Positions 34,309 to 46,700 of a stretch of DNA of 64,000 nt are shown piece after piece. The stretch comes from Toxorhynchites rutilus septentrionalis (Eukaryota > Arthropoda > Insecta > Diptera > Culicidae): NCBI RefSeq assembly GCF_029784135.1, contig NC_073745.1:314076936-314140935 (forward strand), given 5' to 3'. How positions within the stretch are numbered: position 1 is the stretch's first letter; every line of letters starts with the position of its first letter. Under the pieces are notes generated by a model. The model did not search any database and was not told where the DNA came from. It saw nothing but the letters and a program-made list of their open reading frames with translations. The translations under genes and the position numbers were made by a program.

Positions 34309-35487
34309 TCAATTTCTTTCGGAACAGCTATCTAATAGAGCACGGGCCAAATGAATGTTGCCGTGAGAATCTGCTATCTTGATTATTGCGGTAGACAGGA
34401 ATACAACGTTTCCACAAGAGGATGTATTTTCACGAACTGCATTCGGCGCGTGGGCTCCCACTGGAAGTGATTGTGACACGATTGGGGGTACTGGGCTAGT
34501 AGCGAAGGTTTGCGATTGTGAGTGAGGTGTGTTCGATATGATTGGAGCGTTCGATGAGTGTAGAGGTCGAGGGGTTGTGGTAATTGGAACGTATTGTGAC
34601 GAAGCTATCTCTTGTCCTCGGTTGGAATTACTATCAGTGGAGCGCCTGTGCAGCATTGTGTGGTGCTTTTGTCCACAAACGCGACAGGCTGAACTGGGAC
34701 AAGCCTTCACCATATGGGAGAAGGAGAGGCAATTTAGGCAAAGACCAGTCTTTTTCACCATTTCGTGCCTTTGGACGGGATTTAGTTTAGCAAAGGATTC
34801 GCATTTGAAAGGAGAATGATATGGTTTTTGACATAGTGGACAAGATTTATTTTGTGTGGCTGTAGTTGTGAGTGTCGATCCATATTTTTGTTTCGTTGAG
34901 AGTCTGCGAGTATCATTTCGGATAGTTTGTTCACGAGTCTTTGCCGCTGCTATAGGTTGTAGGGTAGCCAGGTGATCACGAAGGAATTTCAACAAATTTT
35001 GATATTGCGGTACCTCACGAGATTTATGATGACGCTCCCAGTATCTTTGGGTTTCTGTATCCAAACGTTTATACAACAAGTGTGCCAAAATATGAGACCA
35101 ACCATCAGTATCAAGATCTAGTTTCTTAAGTTGGAGGAGGTTGCGTTCGTACGAATCTATCAACGTAACTAACGAATCGTAAGATTCCCGTCTGATGGGT
35201 TCGGCATCCAAAAAACCGTCCATCAGCGTTCTAGCGATAATTTTCTTGTTCTCAAATCGTTCTTGTAGCATTTTCCAAGCGACTTCATAATTTGACACTG
35301 TTACTTCGATCGACTCAACTAATGTTTTTGCTTCCTTCGTTAGTACAGAGAGCAGATAATTAAATTTGTCAACGGGTGTAAGCGATGCATCTTTATCGAT
35401 CATACTCTGGAAGGCATCCCGGAAACTAAGCCAATCTTTCACACTACCATCAAAAAAAAGGGATTCTGAAGACCGGAAGATGAACAC
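34309..35487 (-). pseudogene. BEL/Pao gag C-terminal segment and start of protease
   Basis: It begins in FFDGSVKDWLSFRDAF, the conserved BEL Gag region, and runs through helices to two zinc knuckles (CPLCQKPYHSPFKC and ACRVCGQKHHTMLHR). At the end the aspartic-protease segment ALLDSCSERN appears. The third residue of the active triad-like DSG is Cys. The frame stops at TGA (34309-34311) but stays open in the same frame beyond it. Confidence 0.8.
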
Positions 35488-35920
35488 GGGATACGGTTGA
35501 ATGGGAAGGCGGAGGGGAAAGATCAGTCACAGCTGTCGGTTTTAATCGTAGAGAAAGGAAAAAATCCTTTATATCGAAATACGTATTTTCAAATTCAATG
35601 CGCGTCTTTCTATTGGACGATTCCACGTCTCTAATAACTTCGGATTCTCTTTCGTCCTTAGTTTGACCAACCAGGCTTAAGTCCTGTTCCTGAATTGCTT
35701 CGATTTTTGCACGATTATCAAGAAACTTTTTGAATAATGTCTCAAGATGTTCCAAACGAGACTCAATTTTCACATGATCACGAGAATTATCAAAATCATT
35801 CACGAAGTTCTGTAAATTCTTCAGTGAATCGATGAAACCACGCTCAACTTTGGTGAGCTCACGTAACGACGCCATTTTGTTTCTATCGTTATTCAGATCA
35901 CTAACCCTCTCGAATTTCAA
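35450..35920 (-). pseudogene. BEL/Pao gag, N-terminal segment
   Basis: The likely start is ATG 35875 (MASLRELTKVERGF), 15 codons inside the open frame. The segment is mostly helical and charged, as in BEL Gag. It ends RVHLPVFRIPFF at a premature TGA created by one extra T in a run of eight (plus-strand A run ~35452-35459). The next frame then continues FFDGSVKDW, the expected Gag sequence. Confidence 0.75.
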
Positions 35921-36319
35921 ACTTTTTGTATGAAATCACTCTTTAATAATCCAGCAATTGAAACTCACATGCACTATATCGATTGATTTCTATTCGCACC
36001 TTTCTTTTCTGAATACTCACGCTACTAGCGAGCCACGCTATAATTTTACGAAGGAGGATGAAATCCGTTTGCCACGGCCGAGAGCTCCACGTTCGATATA
36101 AGTTGCCGAAATCCTATCTATGCAGAAGAAATCCTTTTTTCAGCTGGACCCGTAATCGCCGATAGACCAATCGACGCCGATGAAACTTCCGCACGCGTAG
36201 GGTGATGTAGATGTTCACAGTCCGATGTGAAAGTCCATGATATTCGCACTCCAACAGTTCACTTTTGCCAGTTTTGGCCACTAATTACACATATCCGGTT
36301 TCTCGAAGGACCATAAAAA

Positions 36320-36675
36320 TGTAGGGAAACTAACTAAATTCGACTGGTTCACCGGATTGTGGACGGGACACTGTTGGCGCGGATAAGTAATGGAAAAAAC
36401 TATTCGATTCCTTTGCTCGAAATTGTATTTGACCGACGATATATTTTTTGATGCGTCCTCTGTGAACTATCTACGTAGAAAGAGGCTGAAGCTATCGGTG
36501 TATCTAGTTTTATCTGTCTTTCGTTTCGTTCTGTGACAAAAGGGATTATAAAACTATTATCTGCTTTGTGCGTATGCAGATTAGATTTTTGAGATAATAA
36601 TGATCTGCGCGATAAAGTGTGAGCGTAGGCAAATCATTTAGGGTACCGAGTCTATTATTGACCTAAGCTTGAACA
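36320..36675 (-). repeat. 5' LTR (minus-strand element)
   Basis: Identical length (356 bp). The primer-binding-site candidate is the minus-strand sequence TTTTTATGGTCCTTCGAG just after the LTR. It is suggestive only. Confidence 0.85.
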
Positions 36676-38010
36676 GTCTTCTTGAAAGGCAAGAGTGCAC
36701 TAAGGATGTCAAATTCTTTTTACTTTTCTCCTACTAGCTGTTTTATTCTCTCGATGTTGTGCATATAACGTTTGAAAACTGAATGAATGCATTCGGTTTG
36801 GTTCTTGTTTTTAAAGGGACTTTACCCAAAGGTCATTCGTCCCTGTAATGAATGCATCCGCGAATGCCACCTCCTTTTATATGTATAAGAACGGGTGACA
36901 CTAGCGATGCAATTTGGTGCGCGGTGCTGTCGGCGATGAAATAAAACCGTCCCGCGCATGCGCATGCCGCTCAATGTGTGCATCGATAACGTCACGCCGG
37001 AGCGGTTGAGTCGAGCGCGAACAGATCCTACTGTACTTCGAGATGTTTTCTCAGTAGAGGCTCTTATTTGGAGTAAGTATTTCCTGTAGAGCTATTACAG
37101 TCGGTTCTCTCACAGTCTAGCTCCAGCAAGCGAGCAGCCAACAGCCATCCTTAAGGCTAAGAATTATATTCGAATCTTTCAAATAGCCTTTTCAAAAATT
37201 TCGTAGTTTGATGCTCTGATTGTCAGCAATGTGGGAGGTAGATATAGATATCAGGGACCGAAATCTTCGTAGGTGAAAAATGAAGACCGACTCTACTCTT
37301 AGTAGCTTCGCTTCGACTAGAACTGCTTCGGTAGTCGCCCACAACAAAAAGTGACTTGACTAGCGTTGACCAGCGAGGATCACTGGTGAACTAGTCCAGT
37401 CAGTGGTTATTTTAACAACGTGAACTCAAACCAACGAATTTAGACATTTACCGAGCATTCTAAAAAGGTCCTCGCGTTAGTATTAGGCGTGCAAAATAGC
37501 ACACACACACTACACGCTATTTTATACGTGTTAGTAATTTTCGTGTACGATACAAAAGAATCTAGCTCACCTGTAACGTATGTCAAACCACGTTGAACTC
37601 AAACATCGGTGCATGCACACGTACGTGGGAGAGAGAAAGGGACGAACAAATTCGTTTTGGGGCAAGTCACTCCAAAATACAACGAGGATAATTTCACTGG
37701 GAAGAATGAAATGATATAGTCGAGTCGGTAGAGGGAGATAGCGGCTAAACGTCCGACTGACTGTTTAGTCGTTTTGGCGGAGAAACTGCGTGAAGAAGCC
37801 AAAAGTCATTACTAATTGAATACGGATATAGTCAGTCAGATAGTCAGCTGACTATCCTCAGTTAACTATGACTATGCTGAGCCCTGATAGATATATAAAC
37901 TATAACAATATTCCGCTGCGTACGAGTGGAGCCAGCTTGGTGACTAATACAGCAGAAATTGATTACTCTGCTCTATGGATGGCGAAGATTCTCGATAGGA
38001 GAGATTTTAA
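36676..38010. other. Unique-looking DNA, possible promoter at ~36941
   Basis: A CpG-rich patch (36950-37030) contains GCGCATGCGCATGCCGC. ATAAAA at 36941 and TCAATG at 36971 lie ~31 bases apart, with a later donor-like GGA|GTAAGT at 37071. These are weak. The remainder is non-coding. Confidence 0.3.
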
Positions 38011-38323
38011 AGACGCGTTCACATTACGCCAATCGGCCTTGGCCGCCCGGTAAAGCCGACTAAATGTGGACGTACCGCCCGGGCTTGCTGACGTGTGGGA
38101 AACCGACTCGAATCAAACCGAAACAAGTTCGAAAAAGTCGAACAAAAAAAAACTAAGTAAATTAGCGTTGACGACATCGTGCTTCGAGTGTTCGTGACGG
38201 TTTCGTGCATCCGATGGGACTTAGGCTTCGTGCACCCGATGGGGCGTCCACATTACATAACGAACCGAATATACCGCCTGGTACAGGCCGATCGGCATCA
38301 TTCGGCATAATGTGGACGCGCCT
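38011..38323. mobile_element. 313-bp TAA-flanked MITE related to the THAP element
   Basis: The ends AGACGCGTTCACATTACGCC and the inverse of AGGCGCGTCCACATTATGCC are bracketed by TAA (38008-38010 and 38324-38326). Left and right ~150 bp match the ends of the 1542-bp element at 8793-10334, with the middle lost. Confidence 0.75.
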
Positions 38324-38984
38324 TAAGACCCCAATTGACGAACATACGAAAACCTAAAAAGATCATAATTCTGAAAATGTTTCTAAAATATGTAATATTC
38401 AGCATGCAATGTCATAATGTAATTGATATAGCTTCTTTGAAATTTAAGCTGGAAACGATATTCGGATAATTATTATGTAATTTTTTAACATTTGAAATAA
38501 ATAAAAATAAACATTGACGTTCATAAAAGAAATTGGCCATTAGGATCAACACACAATTTACAACTTTACAACTTTACAACTTTACAACTGAGACTAGATT
38601 TTACAATTTTCAAATAGCCTTTTTCAAGGCTATGTGTTTCTTATTTCCCTTTTCAAAGTTCATAACTAGCAAATAAAATAAAGGTGAAGACAAATTACTG
38701 TACAGGAAACGACGGAACCGATGGATTCTACAAGTGAAAATTCAAGTTGCAAGATAGGAATGCGTCATTAGGTCACTTCAGGCATTAATTCTCTAATTTC
38801 GCTGCATTCTAAAATAATAACGAATAAATGAAATAACATAATTTCTTAATACTACATCAACAATACAGTTGTGTCTTCGACATTAACATTAATTTTTATC
38901 GTGAAATTCATATATAGACTCAGGTCTTGGTATGGCTCTAAGCTAGTGTATGAAATTGTGAAAGAGGTCTGTATCAAGCGATGA
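38324..38984. other. Non-coding with ACAACTTT short tandem repeat
   Basis: The motif ACAACTTTAC recurs four times at 38558-38590. No other feature was seen. Confidence 0.5.
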
Positions 38985-39470
38985 AAAATAAACTACAAAA
39001 GATAATTCAATGGACCGAATTCATGTTAAATCCTTCGTTCATTAAGCCTTCTACAAAAATGTTCCGACGCAATTCTGGCAATTGGCCAGAACCTACACTT
39101 CTTCATGTAGGCGACATCTTCCGGTAGGTACTTCGTACTGTTCACCGCAAGCCTCGAAGGAAATAACAACGGCTTGGACATTTTATTCTTGCTGATCGTC
39201 AGCCACAGAAGTACCTTATTCGGAAACTTGGAGTGTGAGATGTACCGGAATCAGGCTTCCGTTCGACGCTATCGTCTTTCTCCAGAAGGACAAAGATGTT
39301 GTAAATGCCGGATCAGCCGGTACACGAAGTATTTCACGACGTCCAACTTTTTCGTTCCGATGTGAAGTTTGCAGTACGAACAAAGCCTCGAGCGGCATTC
39401 GACACCCATTCCTAATGCTGATATCACACACCACCGATATTTGCAATTCCGTGCAATGAATTATGCGTTT
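38985..39470 (-). pseudogene. Degenerate Tc1/mariner relic (second copy)
   Basis: The minus strand reads KVLLWLTISKNKMSKPLLFP with interruptions. It is related to the copy at 7681-8790 (shared 'gataattcaatgga' flank and MSxxLLF-type strand). It is directly followed by a separate ITmD37E relic. Confidence 0.45.
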
Positions 39471-39491
39471 GTTGAATAGAATAAGGATTTG

Positions 39492-40527
39492 CTATGTAGT
39501 ATGTGTTTGGTTGGTTTGCAAATTTGGAACTAAAACTAAACTCCTAACCTCCTTGGGATGTTTCCGTAGTGCTTCATAATAGCTCAGTATTTTTCGATGG
39601 GTTATAGTTCCGGTGCGTTGGAGAGGTTCATGTTCTTGAGTACGAAAGTAACCCTGTTGGCTCCGTACCACTCCAATACATGCTTTGAGTAGTGGCACGA
39701 AGCTAGATCCAGTCAGAAGATTGTTGGGCCCTCGTGTTGCTTCAACACAGGATGCAGACACTTCGGTAGACACCCCTTGAGGTAGATCTACCCGTTTACA
39801 GTCCCGATAGTTACGAACGCCGCTCTCCGTTTGCCACATGAGCAGATCGCTTGCCAAAAGTTTCTGCTTCCTTACTTCCTCCGGAACATCAAACTTATGC
39901 TGTGCGGTGAAGAACAGTAGCCCCGGAAGCTGCCGGTCAGTTCGCTTTCACGTAAGTCTCATTATCCATGTTGATTCACAGAGGGCTCCTTCAGCATCTG
40001 GATATACAGTTTTCGGGCTAGTGACTTTCACACCGTATTTTTCCGTTTGTCACAATTTGGAGCCTTCAGCACTTTGTATGTATGCAGTCCCTCCCGGTCC
40101 TTACCTCTCTGAATGGAAGTCTTAAACAAATTCAACTTTTTTACCACATTCCTGACCGAACCATTGGGATTCTGTTTAAACGCTCACGACACCCTTGCGA
40201 CCATCCTGATCACTAATAGAAGAATCCATTCTGGCCGCATTTCTCCTTCCGTTCGATGCTCAGAGTTTCGTAGTAATATTTAATCACACAACTTCCGAGT
40301 TGTTTTTCGATGTCCCGATGAGAGAGTTGAGGATTTTCCAGGTGCTTGCACAACATCAATTCTCGAAGTTGCTTTTGGGTGACGCCATTTTTTCCAATTT
40401 TCGGAAAACTGACAGCGTTAAAAGTGCAGTGTAAACAATACATTCTAAACTTCTTGTACGCAAATTCTTAAAAGAAAACACTCAATGGGTAGTTTTCTAA
40501 AGCGTTTTTGATGTGGGACACCCTTTA
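39492..40527 (-). pseudogene. Degenerate ITmD37E relic
   Basis: On the minus strand the N-terminal piece (near 40213-40443) reads LRELMLCKHLENPQLSHRDI, matching the helix-turn-helix of the intact copy at 22222. It is followed by decayed catalytic-core frames (39492-39857, GPNNLL and PLQRTG in shifted frames). The outer end GGGACACCCTTTAG at ~40526 resembles the ITmD37E terminal repeat. Frameshifted throughout. Confidence 0.6.
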
Positions 40528-41628
40528 GCTGGATGACTGGATGACGGATGAATCATGTGTGAAATATGCGTTTCATCTTCTTTTTTGTTTGTTTATGGAG
40601 AGATTCGTCTCGGCTGAGAATATGATTTAAGCTTTGGCCTGTATTGTGTCGGGCTCGAACATCTTTGGTATGCTGACTAGGTCTCGGCATAGTCATATTC
40701 AACTGAGGATAGTCAGCGTCCAGACTTTTGGCCTGTCCATGCTGTTTCTTCGCAAAATGAATCAACAGTTATTCGGGCGTTTAGTCGCAATCTCCCTATA
40801 CGACTCGACTATCTCTTCATTCTTCTCCGTCGTCAAATGGCCTTCATTGCATTTTGAAGTAACTCCCCTCAAAATGAATTCGTTTCTTTCCGCCATGCAG
40901 AGATGCCAGGTTTGAAAACATGTCTTCATTTTAAAGACATTCGACTTACTGTGAAGACATTTGATTTTGTGAAGATGTTTTGAAGACATTATGAAATATG
41001 TGAAGACATTTCAGTATGATAGCGTACGTGGGTTTTGAGAGATATTATTTCCATGAAATTCTGACTATTGGCCGAAAATATCGTCAAAAGAAGTGAGGCT
41101 TTTGTCTCAGTGTCATTCGTTTTCTTCTGTTCTTAGTAATCAACGAAGACTTTTGTCTCTCGATCATTCACCTGCTTTTTTCAAACAATATACAATTAAT
41201 TCAACAACGAAGCGACTTTCATTTTAAATTCTGGAGAACTTCAAGCGATTTGTATATATACTGTCTCTAGAAGACATAAGTTCATTTCCACTCAAGAATT
41301 CGAATGATTGTGACATTGTATTATTTAGGTCTATACTATACAATAGATTAACCTAGGTCTTCCAAATAACCACTTTTTTTATTATTATTCGTTTATTTTT
41401 ACAGACTCAGTTACATTAATTTTAAGGAGCCGAATTCTTAATTATATTTTTATAACTATACATAAACAATTTTCTTAAATCTAAGGTTAGTAAGGTAGAA
41501 ACCCGATTACTCGCGGTCTACCTGAGTTTAAGAGAGTGACATATTTTTTCTTCAGGATAAGGATGGGATTTAAGGATTGTAACAATGTTGATGATCACAC
41601 TTCATTCTTAAATCTATTTGTATATCTA
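40528..41628. other. Non-coding, unassigned
   Basis: No element boundary or gene was recognised. AT-rich with one GAAGACATTT cluster (near 40915-41010) of short, imperfect repeats. Confidence 0.35.
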
Positions 41629-42228
41629 CGAGGGTCGTTCAAAAAATAAGTTTCAGTGCCTCAGAAATCGCGGAAAAATAAACTTTGGACAGAAAACAAG
41701 GTGATTTTCGTAATCTACGTTTTATTTTCTATTTTTCTATATAATCGCCATACAGTTCGAGACATTTTTCATAGCGTGGCACGAGTTTTTCTATTCCGAG
41801 CGCGAAGTGCGTAGCGTCCAGCTTTTGGAAGTACGATGGAACTGCGTCACAGAATGAATGCCGCGCATTATTATCCTTTCGTCAATAAACCTGGCACTTT
41901 GTTCTTAATTGCGGTTCTTAATCGGTCCAAAACTTCACAATAGTACGGTGATGAAACAGACGTTCGGCGGTCAACGATTCGATAACACTGAAGAAATTCG
42001 TGACGCAGTTACATCGTACTTCAAAAAGTTGGACGTTACGCACGCTTGAAATATAAAAACTCGTGCCACGCTATGAAAAATGTCTTGAACTGTACGGCAA
42101 TTATATAGAAAAATAGAAAGTAAAACGTAGATTACGAAAATCACCTTGTTTTTTGTCGTAACTTTCTTTTTCCGCGATTTCTGAGGCACTGAAACTTATT
42201 TTTTTAACGACCCTCGCATAGTGTATTT
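41629..42228. mobile_element. Palindrome of two mariner 3' ends
   Basis: The left arm (41629-~41860, minus) and right arm (~41990-42228, plus) are inverted copies of the same mariner 3' region. They begin and end with ACGAGGGTCGTT / AACGACCCTCG, and each carries transposase C-terminal coding sequence (YFKKLD, ALGIEK-like, ending before the stop). A ~130-bp spacer separates them. Both ends are right ends of the element, so the palindrome has two right termini. Confidence 0.75.
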
Positions 42229-43653
42229 ACATTTCAACTTATTTTATTGTTTAAAGCAAGGGGACCAATGACTCCCAAAGGAAGGAAAGGTGGGTATAAG
42301 GATATAGGGACAATCACACACGAAGATCGATAGCTTTAAGGAAAACATATATTTGAGACATGTAATCATCCGTTTCCATCCGTACAGACCTTTCTACATT
42401 TTCTTCTCGTCGGGTTCTCCAGAAGCTTTGATAGGGATTCAAAAAAATTCGTGTTATCAATGGTGCTCCAGCCTGTAAAGTTTCCTAGTATGTGTTCCTG
42501 AATTTTAGAGAATATCCATTTTACAAATGATGTAATCCATTTAAGGCAGATCGAAGATGAGCAAATGCCATGGCATTTGCTTGATAAGGATAATTGTGAC
42601 AATTTTTTATAAACTGTTCTAGAAACAACACCACGATTATAAGTCTTACCACATGTTTATACGAATATGAATGAAGGTTCTTTCACAATTCGTATGGAAA
42701 TGATATGAATATGTATACATCTCACATCATTAAATTGAGTGACCCTTTTCAATAAAAAGCAATCGGAGGCACATAATTAAACATCTTGTCTGAAAAAAAA
42801 CCCATCATAATAAATGAACAGGTAGCAACAAACAAGTTTCCTACGGCAATCCTTACCTATAGAAGATCAACTATCCATGATTTCTTTAGACACATCTGCA
42901 AATGCATTCGGCGAAAGAAATCAGCAAGTTAATATTTATACACGCTGTAAGCTGCGAAGCCTATTCGCATAACTAATCGCAATAAAAGCTTTTCTTGATT
43001 CCAGAATCACTTTATATGGAAGAACGAATCGTCCATCACTCTGTTGATCTGAGGTATCATCAATGTATATGGCGGCTATTTATTTGTAATAAATTTAATT
43101 CCAGCATCCATCATTACTATTATCTGCTCATTTCGCTGCGAGTGCGACAAACGGAAAAGGTTTATCGACGTCTCCTGTTTTTACCACCGTGAATCTTTCC
43201 CCCGTCGGCCAACGAATACAAATGGTTATTATTTGCGCAAGGCTGTAATGTCGCGTTCTTGCGCTTACCTCTCTCTCCCGTGATCGCCGCAAACATGGGA
43301 TTATATTTGCGGACAACATTATCGTCTATTCATTAAACATGTTTATGGCCTGTTGAATTGTATCCAGTAACATATCAATCGCGGCTGTTGTCTCTTATAT
43401 TTCTGTTTTCTATTCGTGGATACTTTGCAAGCGGCCAATCTTCTACCATTGTTCCTGTTTGAATTCTAGCAATGTTTTAGATTCTTTTTTTTAGCATCGG
43501 GTATTATATCTACAGGTTCTTAGACCCTACAATTTATGATAAAATAAAATGGATCAATAACTTCACTTCAAGATCGCTTCGTTCGAATTTAGCCCAAATA
43601 ACAGTTTTTTATGAAAAATATGAATTAGGCAACCCAGCGGGTCCTGCTGGATT
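42229..43653. other. Non-coding, unassigned
   Basis: AT-rich. Frames on either strand are short and without signatures. Confidence 0.35.
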
Positions 43654-43657
43654 CATT

Positions 43658-43763
43658 GGGCCTGATCACGAATATCACTTCACGGTGAAAACGGAAGAAA
43701 ATGCATACAAATTGCAAACAATTCATTTCGTTTTCACCGCGAAGTGACGTTCGTAATCAGGCC
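43658..43763. mobile_element. Small palindromic MITE, ~106 bp
   Basis: GGGCCTGATCACGAATATCA at the left and its near-inverse (GTTCGTAATCAGGCCC) at the right, with GGTGAAAACG / CGTTTTCACC inside. The loop is short. No coding capacity. Confidence 0.7.
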
Positions 43764-46700
43764 CATTGTGTTACAAATTATCCAAAATTTTGATGAATTG
43801 AATCAGCTATTTTAACAGAAAGAAAGCTGAATCTCAATTATCATGTATCTGATGTATGATTCCATACAAATAATTCGGGTCTAGTCGGTTACAAGTTAAT
43901 TTCATTGCACGGTTATTCAACAACAGCGACATCTGCGGATGAAAATTTTGAATGAGTCGGATGTGCTCTCGAGTTCCACTGGAAACGTCCATTCAGGCGT
44001 TTACCTTTGATTGTAGTTGCCACATGGAAAGGGAATATGTTGTGGAAAGGATCGTTGATTGAATTTTGAACAAATCTGTATTTACTTATTTTTTGTTGGC
44101 CGCTGGTGTGGAAGTTGAACCATGGCACGATTTATATCAATTCTAGATGAAATTTGATAAAATCAGACAATTCACCTCTAAAGACACACATTCACCTTGT
44201 TCAGCACGTCTCATTTAGCAGCGGTATTTTTACAGTCGCATCGTAATATTTAAAAAAGAATAATCCTTTTGAATTTTTCCATCAAACCTTGTACTTAAAT
44301 GATGGCCTGTGAATGAATTTCAATGAATGACATCCGATTAGAAGTTGAATTGATGCGTTGTAGTTGACGGCATGTTTGTTACATGGGTGCAAATGACTAT
44401 CATTATTTCATGTATGGTGTCTGAACGCTATTTAAAGCACCGCCATTGTTGAATACTAATGAGTTTTGGTCATTAATCAATGGGGATGGGTATCGAAGTG
44501 TGAACAGGCTTTTTAGCGGCCCGAGTGTATTCAATTCAACACCCTTAAATAATTTCGATTGATTTTATGATGATCTACAAAGCAATGATAACGCTCGTTG
44601 ATTTCTATACGAGATGATCACACCATTGACCCGTTTTATCAATATGGGGCTTTAGTTTGAGTAAGAGTTTCTGCAAGCTTTTGTAGCTATATCGTCTAGC
44701 TTCTCTTACTGATGAAAGTTACTGATGGTGTTCGTTTCTGATTTTAAATTTAGAGTCTTATCATATGAAATTTGAAGCCTGGAATGAATGTTAACAATTA
44801 CCTATAAAGAGTTTACTCGGAGGTTCTACCGCCATATTACCTAGACATAGCTCCCTTAGGCTACTATTTGTTCTGGTTCATGGCGTTGGTCCTTTCTGAA
44901 AAGCGGTTGTTCACTTCGCCAACAGGAGTTCGATTTCCAAAAAAATAAAAATCACCACCGTTTTTCTGGGTAGACTAAAATTTCCTTTAATGGAAATTTG
45001 ATTATTAGTTACAAGAAATATTTTTGACATAATTTTCTTACGTTTTAGTGACTCCTGTTGCCTTTTTTCTCTGGAAACCACCTCAGGGATATCAAATCTG
45101 CCTTCTAGCTAAACCTGATTATTTAAAGTATAATGTTAGAGTGTTTTTAAGGTAAGTAAGTAAGCTAATCTAACCTGACAATCATTGGAACTTACTAATC
45201 GTATTTAAGTCTTTAATTTTTCCTGAACTGCACACTTGCTTGTTTCTTTTCCAACTGTCTCTAGATTTTTATTTTTAACTATGCCCACTACTTGTTATTT
45301 CATTGAAACAATGGTTGCCATGGTTTCCTTTTTCACCCATTTCCATCCATTGAACTCAAACCAGGTCAGAGTCTGAACGAGGTTTGGATAGGCATTTGGA
45401 TGTTAAGGTGGGCTCAGCCTGGAGGGCGTAACAGCGGTCTTATAAGAAATCGAAAAATGGTCTGATAATTCGATTGTTTTAAAACTACTTCTACGAAAAT
45501 CAAATTACCGCTTTTACCCGTTTAGACAGCATTGAACACATAAACACGAGTTCGCTGTGGAACTGAAGGCAATTCCTGAATACAGCTATAAAAATTGTTT
45601 CGATGGCTTGATTGTTCGTTAGAAAAAGTTGACCTATTTTGAAGGCGATATAAATTAAGATAAAAAATACAACTTTTTTTTCTGAAAAACACAAATGTAT
45701 ACCGGGACATTTCACAGATTGTACTTAAAATATATTGAAATTGGTCTTTTCATTTTCATATGAAGTCTCAATTGTTCATTACAAAAAAATAATCAAGAAA
45801 CAAAAAGTGTTGTATTTCGTTGCGATGTTTTACGCCTCAAAAGTAGGGGGGCTTTGTACCATGGACGGAATCTCGATGTAGGACTTTAGGGGATTATAAG
45901 GGGCAACTGCTTTTGAATTGTGTTTTTGTAACTGTGCAGAAATCTGTAATTTTAACTCTTTCAATACTCCAAATGGTGGCCCTGTGAAAAACGTGTTCGT
46001 TATACGAATTTAACTGAACTTTGAATTGGTTGTTAGAGTTGTAGTAGCAGATAGAATTCGGAATCAATATTTATTTATTCTGTCTTTTTCCAATAGTAAA
46101 CTGTTAAAAAAAAATAGGAGGTTGTGTCCAAGATACGACCGCATTGTTGACGTAGAACTACGCTGTTATTTTATATAAGTCGTATGTTTATAACTTCGGA
46201 TACTATTTTATAATGCTGTGAAATTTTGGAAATAACTGTTTATTAGAATGTTATGTCATCATGCTACATGTTATTTAGTATTGCCTCAGTGGAATCGCAG
46301 CTTTAGGCATCGTTCTTAAAACGTAAACCAAGCGCCAAACAAGCGTTCGCCATAGCATGTATACAGAGCCATACATTGGTGGCTTGAAGTTACTAAGACT
46401 ATAAACATTTCCATCATTTTGCATTATTCTCAAAAGAAACGAAACAAGCGAAACCAAATCACATACAAAATTACAGAACGAAATTTACTTTCTTTGTGAC
46501 TAAATAAACGAAATAAACTCTTTCTGTTAATCTCGACAACCTCGAAAAGAATAGCATTGCTTCATTATGATCAAGATTAGCGCAAATGTAATCCCAATTG
46601 GAGGCAGTTTTGCGACTGGCACGCGAACCCAAATAACTTTTAGCATTCCAGTACGACATTCAAGATGTTTGGTATGCCCCAAATAATTTTTCGTGACATG

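Larger units (their letters stand above)
29678..36675 (-). mobile_element. BEL/Pao LTR retrotransposon, 7.0 kb
   Basis: Two LTRs of 356 bp (29678-30033 and 36320-36675, both TG...CA) flank a gag-pol body on the minus strand. A 5-bp duplication GTCTT stands at both sides (29673-29677 and 36676-36680). The LTRs differ at 4 of 356 sites, implying a fairly recent insertion. A polypurine stretch (GGTGGGTGGT on the minus strand) adjoins the 3' LTR. The body retains zinc knuckles, RT, RNase H and integrase, but its frame is broken in four places and one RT catalytic residue is missing. Confidence 0.9.
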
